From the NCBI GenBank assembly GCA_958295665.1, contig OY282560.1:100789930-100853929 (forward strand): a stretch of 64,000 nt of DNA. The letters run 5' to 3'. Below are positions 53,801 to 64,000 of this stretch, piece after piece. Under the pieces are notes generated by a model that was not told the origin of the DNA, searched no databases, and was given only the letters and a program-made list of their open reading frames with translations. This stretch comes from Tipula vernalis (Eukaryota; Arthropoda; Insecta; Diptera; Tipulidae). Each line of letters begins with the position of its first letter. Position 1 is the stretch's first letter. A program made the position numbers and the translations under genes.

Positions 53801-56800
53801 CTAAGCGTTCATCAATTCCAATTCGTGGACTGTCAGGATCCTGACTAAATGACGATTGCTCGGATATTGTACTCCCCGTACTTGCTTTTCGTTGTCTTTG
53901 TCCTGGTAAAGAATAGGTCAATGTTTCCGTGGTCGCCGGAATTGTTGAACCTATTGAAGATATCAACTCAGATGACTTTTTGCTATCAATACTCTCTATA
54001 ATCGGCGGTTCCAGAATATTACTATTTACTGGTATTGTCGTCGGTGTACTATTACCCGGTGTACTGTTTCCACCAGAATTCGTGACCTCCTCTGTTTCAT
54101 CCTTTTTCTTTTGTACATTATTTTTCGGTGCTCCAAACGCTTTAAACCACGCACTCAAATTAGGTGTGGCATTAGGTTTCTCTTTCGGTACTATTTCAAC
54201 AGCCGATTCTTTTTTAATCTCCTTCATTCCTTCTTTCTCTTCCATAATATCACAATCGTCTTTCACTTCATCTCCAATTTTAGTAGCTTCTGGATCAATC
54301 ACAATTTTAGTCTCACATTTCTTTTCCTCGCCGTCGCTGATATTATTATTCTCCACTTCTGCTTGAGTCTCGACGGATTCCTTTTTCTCAATGGGTTCGT
54401 CAACCACATCACTAATTTTATCATTTTCCGTATCATCGCTAAAATTATGCTGTTGCACTAGGCCAAAGTTCTCTGTATTGAGCACAGTGCCCAAACTTAA
54501 TTTAGGCCCATTATCGTCAGTTTTAACGACTAGAGAATTTTTGATCTCCTTCAATTTTGATAGGCTACCAAGTGGATACAATTCATCCGTCGGTTTTGCG
54601 TTCATCATACTACCGATTAGATTACCTTTCGTTTTACCCGGCTGCAATCTATCTATGGTTCGCTGCAACTCACGTTTCCTTGGTATTTGTGGAGTTAATT
54701 TTTCTTTTAATTTTCTTTTACTTTCTTTTAATTCTTTTTTAGCATTTGCACTAAGCATACTATTACTACTTCCGGGGAGATTTCCCGCGGGAATAATTGG
54801 TGGCGGAACTATTGCACTACTACTTGTATTTCCATTCGGTTTAACATCGGTTAAACATTGTGATGTAATTGCACTCGATTTTTTATCACTGGATGCCATT
54901 TCTTTGGTAGGTGAGGTGGAGGTTTTATTTATATCACTTGGATCCTTCGATTTACTAGGCGCCGGTTGGCCCGATTTCGTCGCTGTATCGTATGGCGGTG
55001 TCGATTTTTTGAATTCACTTGCATCTAGTTTTGAATTTAATGGCACAGTTTCGATTTCATCGAGAGTGTAACGAGATGGTGAGTTACTTGCCGAACTAAA
55101 CTCTGAAAAACGTGGAGTATGCTCGAGCCATTTATTGATGTCTTTCAATGTCTGCTCAGTCTCAAAATCCAATACCGCAACATTTGTGTTATTCTTTTTA
55201 TTATTTATAGGTGGTGGGTTAGGTTTCTTCATGAGATTTTTCTTACTTAGCTTCTCTACTTTATCTTCTTTAGCCGACGATTTTGGTGCTTCTTTTTCCT
55301 TCGGCTCTTTGATCTTTTTCTCTTTAATTTTATCTTCCTTTACTTTATTTTCCTTCACTTTAACCTCAGTCACTTTATTTTCCTTTACTTTATTCTCTTT
55401 TACTTTACTCTCTTTAATTTTGTTTTCTTTTACTTTATCCTTTTTATTATTATTCGAAAGGTTTGTTGATGTATTTGGTTCATCTTCCGTAAAATCGTAT
55501 TCATCTTTATTCCTGTCATTATTTTTCACCGACTCTTTAATTTTTTCTTTATTTTTCTTAATTTTTTCCATTTTTTGTGTTACCTTGATCTGCTTCGCTG
55601 CCTCTTTATTTGGTGCAGTTTTTGCATTTCTCATTTTCAGCTTCTCAATAGTTTCGCTTAGCTTCAAATTTTTATTTTTTTGATTTTGACTGTTTAACGT
55701 ACTTTTATTAGATTTTTGAATTTTTTCCGCTTCCTTAACAATTTGATTCCATTTCTCGTCCTGTTGATTATTATTATTGGTACTACTGCAATTACTATTA
55801 TTGTTACGACGACGTTCTTTGATCAAATCAAATTTGTCTTTAATATCGGGTGTCGGCGGTTTAGGCGGAATTTGTTTTGTCTTAGAGATTTTCTCATTAG
55901 TTTCAAAATCATAATTGAAATCATTCAAACGACTACTCATCTCATTATCGGATGAGTAAGCTGAATGAGGTAATGGACTTGGTCCATGTGATAAATTATG
56001 ACTAGAAATTGAAGCTAGATCATCTTCATCATCGTCAACAGTATTATCATTATTCAATGATGTAACAATTAATTTTGAGGCACTTTTTGATTTTATTTTG
56101 GATGATGATGATGACATGATGGATGACGTTTTATTGTCTTTTACTTTATTTGATTTTGTTATTTTAGTTTTACTATTATTACTACGATTATTATTATTAT
56201 TATTACTACTACTTTTTATTGGATAATCAATGACACTTTGATCCGAACTAAAACCACCGCCCTTGGGATCTTCGTCATCATAATCAAGAACTCCGCCACC
56301 TTGATCACTGTTATTATCACTAAGTTCGACCAACAGCTCGATATTATTCTTTTTGGTGCGAATCTTTTTATTTGACGAACCTTTTCTTGATTTTTTCAGT
56401 TCACGTTTCAATAATTTTTTGTCGATAGATGAGCCAAGAGTTCCAATCAAAGCATCTTTATGTTTTGACTTATGCTTGATCAGATTTTGCTTCAACTTTT
56501 TTAATGTTTTATGATCTTGCAATTGCAATGGGATTTCCTCTAGTTTGCTCACCTTTTTTGTTGTAACACTTTTAATCTCATTTTCATTATCACTGTGGTG
56601 ATGATGATTGTCATCGATATCACTGTCATGCTCACTAAATTTTCGCTTTTTCTTCTTTTTTTCTTTCTCCTTATGTTTACGTTTAACACCTTTTGGATAA
56701 ATTTTATCCTTATCCTTGGATATTTTTTCATTTTTATTTCTTGTCAGCACTTCAGTGTCGTTTTTAATCTTTTTTGATTTTTTTGTACTATTACTATTGT

Positions 56801-58650
56801 TGTTATCATTACTATTACTATTATTTGTATTATTTTGATTCACTTTTATGTTACGATTTGATTTCTTATTATCAACGTAATCATCATTATCAATATCTTC
56901 GTCATTCGAGTCATGATTATCACGTGATGACGACATAGTCTTTGAATTATTTTTATGTTTCGATTTCTTAACCGGCGGCGAATCGCTTCTGATGATGGGG
57001 TTGTTAGATATGTTAGTCGTACTAGTGGTGGGTTGCTCTTTCACCAATGATGAAGATGACGAATTTAATGTACTGCTCTTGTTGAGTGAATATTTTTCAC
57101 GAAATACATTCGTTTTAAGTTCAGGATATTCCAAGATTCCTTCTTCGTCAGATGAATTTTGTTCAAAATATTTTTTGGTTGCTTTTTCAAATGCGATTTG
57201 CAAATTATTTACCATCTCGGTATATTCTGCAAAGTAGAAGAAACAAAAACGAAATCAATGTTTTGTATTGTAGATTTGAAATATATTGCAGATTAAAAAT
57301 AGTTCTTTTATTCCCAATCAAAGCTTTTAATATTTAATGCTTTTGCGGAAATCGAAGCATCCTATAGGATTAAAGAGAAACATAACCATTAAGCAAACTT
57401 ATAATTAATTCGCTGCTAATAATAAAGAAATCTATTCTCTATTTTGTACGATTGATTTAGATAAGATTTGGAATTTTATGCGAAACACGCTTCTCAAACA
57501 GACTGCCACATAACTTAAAATTTAGCGCGTAGTTACTAAAGCAAACTTAACTATCTTTTATGTTCAGAATACAATTGAATATGCAATTTCGAAAAGGGCA
57601 AATCTCGTATATTTTGGCACCTTTTTTCACGTGAATGTGGTAGAAATATATCCCCACACCTATTTTGTTTGAAATAGGCACATCTCTTGTATTAATCCTG
57701 TTACCAGTGTCGGTGTGTATTCCGAAAAAATCATAACTCTTGGAGATCTTTTCGAATTTAATGCATTTTATATAATTTTTCAGACATATGCCCTTTTCGA
57801 AATTGCATAATCAATTGAACTTAAAATTATTTACCGGTTAATCGAATAGTACTGATATAACAAAATAAGTAATTTACCATTTTCTTGCCCATTGTATAGT
57901 CTACAATTATTGACAATCAATTTAAAATCATTCCGGAATTGATTGAAATGTGTATACTCTCCATTGTCAAGCTTCTCTTCCATTTTTAGTAGATCCATGG
58001 GGCTAAAAAATAAAAACATCAATAGAATGGCAAATTACTTGAAAACACAAGAAATAATTACCGCCTTATAATCGAATAATATCGTGGCGCAATATCCTCT
58101 TCGACTGGATCCATAAATGGCCAGGCATCATTATGATTTTTAACAGCTTCTAATACTTTATGCATACCAATTTGTAATACTTCATCATCCTCCGTAAAAC
58201 TGAGAGTAGGTATTGTTGTGATTATACTACTATTTTTGGTTTTAATTTTGTTTAGTTCATTTATTGTTTAATGAAATTTCGAAATGTTTTTTTTTTTTGT
58301 TTTTAATTTTGATGATGATCATGAACAGTATTAATATATACATATATATTTATAGAAGACACACAATATAAATCACAATACATACACAAATATCGTTTAT
58401 TAATTATAAAGGATATTGTATATTTTTAAGTATTATTTTGGGCGGGCAAGAGTGCAGTCACAATGTGGTGCAAAATGAGTAAAGGAGAAAAAAAATATAA
58501 TAAAATTTATTATTTACATTTGTTTATAAAATTTGTATTGTTAATTAATTTGTATATAAATAATTAGTAAAATAATAATGAGTACAAACAAAACAACTTT
58601 AATAATATTTATGTTGATTTACAAAAAGAATAAATTTGTTTTATAAACCA

Positions 58651-58698
<48 letters not shown>

Positions 58699-61600
58699 TA
58701 ATTAATTAATGATTTTGAATTAGTAATTAATGAGATGCAATGAAAACCAAAGAATTATAATAAAACAATCCAATTAGGTATATAGGAAATTAAAAATATA
58801 TTTATTTAACTCACACTTCCGATGTTTTTGTTTTTTTCTTGCGTGGTGTACTATTACCACTATTCTCGTCCTTTGGTTGTTTTGATGACGATGGTAATGT
58901 TTTTACTGGTGTTGCTATATCGATCGCTTTCACCTCGTTATCGTCCCGTTTCGTTGACGATGAGGATGATGTTCCTATTGTCGCAGAAGTTGTCGTTGTT
59001 GATGGTGCTTGTATCACAATATTGCCGGTCAACGACGAAAGTGAATTATTTGTTTGTCGACCCGGTAACTTAGTTGCCGTTTGTGGTTCTTTTCCAGTTG
59101 TTGGCGGTATTCCTCCACCACCAGCAGCACCGCTTGTTGATTTCCTACTACTACCCTTATCCGCTCGCATACTTATTATTTCGTCTTCGCCACCACTTAA
59201 GTTATCCTCGAATTCGTCGTTTTCATCCGATGATAATGTAATAGTATTTATATTCTCCTTATCTTCCAAAACAAATTTTTCTTTAAATTTATTTATTTTT
59301 TTAGTACAATCATAGTAATGATGATTTTGAGAAAAATTTGAAAACGTTTTATTTAAACTACTACTATTTACCGATGATGGATTATTATTACTATTATTAC
59401 CGTTGTTATTCGGATTATGCTGAAAAATTAAATCAGATGATATTTGTGTTGATGATGAACTTGCATATGTTGTTATTATACTGGCTAATGAACTTGAACG
59501 TGATCTGGAAAAATGAAATGATATCGTTTTTTTTCTTCTTTTTCTTTACGTATATAAACAAATAAAGTTAAAAAAAACGGAAGAAAATCCAACAGAATGA
59601 CGGCGACATTAGAAATATTACGATACTACATATTACAGTGTACCCTTTCTTTATCAGTGATTCCCACATAATTTTCAACGCAAATTTTTTCGTTTTCCTA
59701 AATTAGGAAATTTTTAGTAAAATTAATAAATTTTCAAATTTAAATATTTGTAATTAACAATTCCTAAACTGAGATCGGAATCTGTACGTAAAATAATTTT
59801 ATTATTTTGATTCAGAATTTTAATATTAGAAAGTATTTTAATTTTGAATTAGGAAATTTTATTATTGAAAACTGATAAGCTTCAAATTAAACTTGGTTAA
59901 GAGTCAATCAAAATAAATTTTAAATTATTTTTCTGAATTTCAAAGATATTGAACAATTTAGAATATAGAAAATAAGTACCTAAATGAAATGTATTTAATT
60001 ACTTTATATGCTCATCATCACTGATAAATAAATTAACACGCTAACCATGAAATATAAACAATTACAAAAAAGCATAACATAAAATATAAAATCTACAAAA
60101 ATCATATGCATACATACACAGCAATGTCTTATTATATTGTGATTAGAAGAAAAATGTTAATTCATCAAGCAAATCACAATTTCGATTTTCAATCAATCAA
60201 AACACAATCAAATTTTTAAGTTTTTTTAAGTTGAAAATAAAACTAAAATAAAAAATAAAATAAAAATATAGAATTAGAAAATTTTTAATGATTGATTAAA
60301 AATTCGATAAAAATTAAATTACGACAATTATAAAAAAAAATATTCAAGTATTATATTTTTGTACCGTCGAGCTGGCCGGTAGGATTTTTCGTCACGGTGT
60401 TCCGATTGGTTTTCACTACTCTGACCGTGTGAATTATCCAATAAACTAATTTTTTATTATAATATTAGTTTGATAGTTACGTTAAAGACAGTCCACAGTA
60501 TCCATAGATTAAAATGAAACAAAAGAACGGAGGCAAACATTTTAAACAAATATCGAATATTGAAATTAAATTTTACCAATTTTCTGTATGAGTATAATTA
60601 TATTAAATGTATTTTTAATTTTTAACTGACCGTCTTGCTGCCCGTAATTGACGATCTAATTTAGCTTTTGAGCGTACTTCTTCTTTTAATTGTAGTGTTT
60701 TTTGTTTTTCTTTTTGATAACGATCGGTGTAACTGATTTTTTGCTTATTATCTAAATCATCTAAATCATTTTCATCATTTGAATTGCTTGCACTTTCGAT
60801 CTTATCGGGTTCTTTTTGTTCGGCTAATGCCTTTAAACGGGTGGAAGTACGCACTTGAAATAGTCTATAAAAATATTTAAAACATATATTAAATAAATAA
60901 ATGTCGAAATTTTTTCGCGCGATAATAAATGTACTTTCGTCGACGTTGTGCTTCCTTTTCTTTAAATAATTTTGGTATGTTAGGTAAGAAATTTTCTTGT
61001 AGTATATTATACAAGGCACGTTCTTTTAAATTTTTTGAATTTTTAAATTTAGCTGCTAAATTATTCCAATCATCCTCGGTAAAACAAATAACTTGCCAAA
61101 TTGTATCTGGTGAATTTGGATCAGTCTTTTTTCTTTTCTTTTTTTCAGACGCTGATAAATAATCTTCACGATATAACCGAGTACCATAAAAATACCAATA
61201 CGCTGAATCATTCTCATCAAAACCCAATGGTTCAATACGTAAACTATCCGACTCCAAATTATATAATTGATTATAAACCGATTCAGAATCAAGACGAAAA
61301 TCACACAAGCAATGTAAAATTTTTAATTTTGTACGAAGTGGTAATGATTGAAAATCAGTATCCGTATTAAATGGATTTTCAATACTGTATTGCTATAAAA
61401 TTTAAAATATTTAATTTGACAATAAACAATTTTATAAAACAAACATTGTTCAAATAAATACTTACTTGACATTTTTGACGAAATAGTCGACGCAAAAACA
61501 TTTGGTAGTTGCTTGTGGTGATAAATTTCCATCCTACTGATATTTCGTCGCATCCTCTTAATAAACTAACAATTAATTCGGGCAGTAAACGATAACTGGT

Positions 61601-61837
61601 ATCAATTTCAGTGACTTCTGTACCATCGGTTAATAGAGCCTCTTCAAGATCTTCTATATCAAAATCAGGTAAATTAAACGATTGACTGAATAGGGAAGAA
61701 AAATGTGCGATGCTTGGTACTTCCCACCATGATTGAATATCTAAAAACGATTTAAATCAATTAATTTACAAATAAATTTTCTGCTTAGTAATTCATCATC
61801 ATACATACCTATTCTACCAATAAAAGTGGGAAACATA
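50809..61837 (-). CDS. dikar: CECR2/dikar bromodomain chromatin-remodelling protein
   Basis: Orthologue of vertebrate CECR2, a nuclear partner of ISWI-type ATPases. Ten coding exons: 61810-61837, 61466-61740, 60935-61392, 60631-60864, 60365-60445, 58815-59504, 58062-58199, 57878-58002, 51992-57226 and 50809-51929. All phases agree, giving 2794 residues. Residues about 10-100 ([21 protein letters not shown]) form the DDT-like start; 125-185 ([27 protein letters not shown]) match CECR2 closely. A Ser/Thr-rich acidic linker leads to a bromodomain at about 590-690 ([41 protein letters not shown] with the acetyl-lysine Asn). The remaining 2100 residues are low-complexity: Lys-rich, Asn-rich, Gln-rich and poly-Ala. 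The start is the only ATG before SWWE with a good donor. Length suits the fly protein; vertebrate CECR2 is shorter. Confidence 0.92.
51992..57226 (-). other. Giant low-complexity exon of dikar
   Basis: A single 5235-bp exon, 62 percent of the coding sequence. It opens with the end of the bromodomain ([16 protein letters not shown]). Next come basic Lys/Asn-rich repeats, including runs of KEN-K-V-K-type pentamers near 55290-55430, then a Ser/Pro-rich part with many NSPYQ/SSPYS-like repeats (53090-53460), and Gln-rich tracts (52130-52860). The codons of the repeats vary, so the protein and not just the DNA is repetitive. Such regions are usually disordered. Confidence 0.85.
57572..57817. mobile_element. 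Inverted-repeat element in dikar intron 8
   Basis: 246 bp with inverted ends of about 33 bp: CAATTGAATATGCAATTTCG at the left and CGAAATTGCATAATCAATTG at the right, sharing a GAAAAGGGCA block. Non-coding, and the largest part of this 651-bp intron. A MITE is the likely identity. Confidence 0.75.
58652..58691 (+). repeat. (AAT)n microsatellite
   Basis: About thirteen uninterrupted AAT units inside dikar intron 6 (58200-58814). Likely length-polymorphic. Confidence 0.92.
59505..60364. other. dikar intron 5
   Basis: An 860-bp AT-rich intron between two small exons, phase 2 on both sides. No embedded element recognised. Confidence 0.6.
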
Positions 61838-64000
61838 ACCTAATCTCTTTGGTTTTTATTCTACTTGTGGGTTCTAAATTTATACAATTTGTAATCTAAA
61901 ATTAAATTTAAAAAAAAATAATTTTAATAATTTCATTTCATTTTTTAAACAAACAAATCGAACAGTGGATGCAGTTCTTTCATTTCAATAATATTTTACA
62001 AATTATACCAAAAATTAGTCGTCTTTATTCCATACCGAAAGGAATTAAAAGGAGAATACCATTGCGAAAATAAAAATTTCGGAAAAATACAAAGTGCCGG
62101 AAGACCCTGTTTAATTTTTATAAACTACAATACTAACACAAAAAGATCCTACATAATTTCTTGTCATCGTTGTTGGGCGCGTTGTCATGCTAAGTGGCGT
62201 TAAGGAATGCTTAAATAGGGATGTTTTCCTGTCATTCTTGAGCAAAGCGTCCAATAAGCAGCTTTTGTTGCAAATTTTTGAAATTTCTATGAATGTAGCC
62301 ATTTCTTTAAATTGTCAAATGACGGTTTGAGAGCAGTAGACCCCATTTTCCATTTAAATGAATTAAAATAACCATACAAATTTATTTAATTTAAAAAAAA
62401 TTTCTTTTTCGGAATGTTTTTTGGATAACGATACCAACCAATTTTATGTTTGGCATTGGCGATTTCTGAGACTGAAAAATAGCTGTTTCTGACTTGCTTA
62501 ACATTTGTAAAGTTATAATAACAGAATATGTAACTATATTTTGTTTCTAACTGTGTAACCTTTTCTGGGGCTCGAGGTCAGACCTTACACTGACTGTTTT
62601 GTGTATGTCTGTATATTGCTTTGCTCCATGCTAACCTATTATAGTACTGATATGAATTCTTTCTGCAACCGGATGACGAAAAATCCCTTTTCCGTCTATT
62701 TTAGTGTTATTCTGTTTTACAGGGTGAGTTGAAGGTTTCAAACCGAGTGCGATTCATTTAATGAAGTCCTAATTATTTGATCGCAATCAAAATCAAACTG
62801 GTTTTTTTTGCTAATCAATATCAAAAGTTTTACCGTTGTTTTAAGATGTTTCGAGTTAAGACCTTTCTTGTGTTATTATATTAATTGCCTTTTATCTCGT
62901 GTAGAAATTGCGATGCCATTTCTTAGTGGGCAATTGATAATTGTTCGTTGTTATTTGTAATATGTGATTGCCACTAGAAGTTTTCTGCGTATTTATGTAA
63001 ATAATATAATTATTCTGTTCTCTTTGTTAAGAACTTAGGCTTGATTATGAAGTAAACTCTAATATAAGTAGATCATATTTCAAATATTGGAGAAGTATTC
63101 GGAATGATTAGAATTTTCTAGAAAACCTCCTCCTTCACTAATATAGGAAAATATGGTAATGCTTTTTGCATTCCTTCTTTTCCCTCTATGGGTGTGATTC
63201 TTACTACAAATTATCTCAGTTTTGTAAATATGTGGTCGATGTATTGTTTTATGCATTTATTAGATACGTTTTTGGTTTAAAAAAAGTGTGGTCATATATC
63301 TAATCTCAAAACAAGTTTATTCAATATTGAAATTACTGACTAATATATAGTACAGATTTTATTTTATTTATAGAATTTTAAAAAACACTGAACCGTTTTT
63401 TTTTACTAGGTCCAATTTTGTGAATCATTGCTTTTTGTAAGAGAATGCTATTATACCGAAAAATTCGGGTAAGATTTACCATCCATGATAGCATGTTTGT
63501 ACGTGGCATTCACATTTCCAAAATTCTAATCCTGCTATAAAAAGTTCAACGGTTTCTAATTTCAAAGGACATTTTGATCAGTAATTGGCATCTTTAACAT
63601 TATTTAAAAGGTAATTTGTCAGATTTTGTTGGTTTGTCTTACATACGAGTGACGGTAGATGAAAACTATCATTGTTAATTTCAAGAATTTTGGGATGAAT
63701 AATTTGACATGCGTTTCTCATTTTTGGACTTAGTTACAGTGATTGAAGTTTGTTTTAAAATATGTGATTTGCAAAAGGTTTAATTTGAAGTGTAAAACCT
63801 CTATATATGCATTTTGATAAGTAACAGCCGAAAGATAAATTTGCTCATTATAATTACCGTGCCGTGTTTATGTCAACTTGTCTGCCACTCGGATTTGTGA
63901 TTGACGAAAAACGATAACCGTCAAACAATACCGTCCGAATTTCATGATGTAGCCCTGGGTTTTAAGGACTGTTAATAACAATTCATATTGAGTTCATTAA
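61838..64000. other. Upstream flank of dikar, nothing recognised
   Basis: This should include the dikar promoter and 5' UTR near 61838-62300, but I see no clear core promoter motif. The remainder to the window edge is AT-rich, with only short motif-free open frames. Confidence 0.5.

Noticed and set aside
50976..56777. Many long open frames on the + strand opposite dikar
   Set aside because: They are shadows of repetitive codons on the - strand; composition mirrors the dikar low-complexity tracts.
58649..58693. AAT tandem array as a CRISPR-like or regulatory array
   Set aside because: A simple trinucleotide microsatellite without spacers.
62111..62302. 63-codon minus-strand frame upstream of dikar
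   Set aside because: No homology, no splice support; AT-rich chance frame.

Overview
This window is AT-rich nuclear DNA from an insect. The evidence is short GT-AG introns of about 55-110 bp next to a few very long ones, insect transposon families (jockey, RNase H-bearing LOA/R1-type LINEs, Ty3/Gypsy, mariner, hAT, many small inverted-repeat elements), and three host genes recognisable as orthologues of animal genes. I cannot name the species from sequence alone; a lower dipteran is possible but unproven.

Layout. 1-3370: a 5'-truncated jockey LINE with a 169-bp inverted-repeat element inside its reverse transcriptase. 3597-4622: three inverted-repeat elements end to end, finishing about 80 bp before a start codon. 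4701-14057 (+): a four-exon BLOC-1 subunit 6 (Pallidin) gene whose 8.8-kb third intron is packed with decayed LINEs and an opposite-strand LOA-type element. 14360-17465: possible small exons, then three phase-compatible exons of an unrecognised gene whose last exon is split by a 1.58-kb hAT element with a perfect 8-bp target duplication. 18296-20210: a perfect inverted repeat and an old I-type LINE. 21598-33356 (-): an MFSD6-like major facilitator gene with six coding exons (601 aa); its 9.7-kb third intron holds a Ty3/Gypsy pol remnant split by a mariner-type element, plus a LOA-type LINE ending in telomere-like CCTAA repeats. 34935-43200: an intergenic mobile-element cluster with a Tc1-like remnant, two Gypsy elements, a LINE fragment and a solo LTR. 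43200-50800: AT-rich DNA with short palindromes and one unrecognised remnant. 50809-61837 (-): a ten-exon CECR2/dikar gene (2794 aa, DDT-like region plus bromodomain). 61838-64000: AT-rich, nothing recognised.

The host genes have separate jobs (endolysosomal trafficking, membrane transport, ISWI-linked chromatin remodelling) and no operon logic applies. For each of the three recognised genes the exon phases add up exactly to an open frame with a stop. The main interest is how mobile elements occupy introns, one promoter-proximal region and one coding exon, often with insertion boundaries readable to the base.
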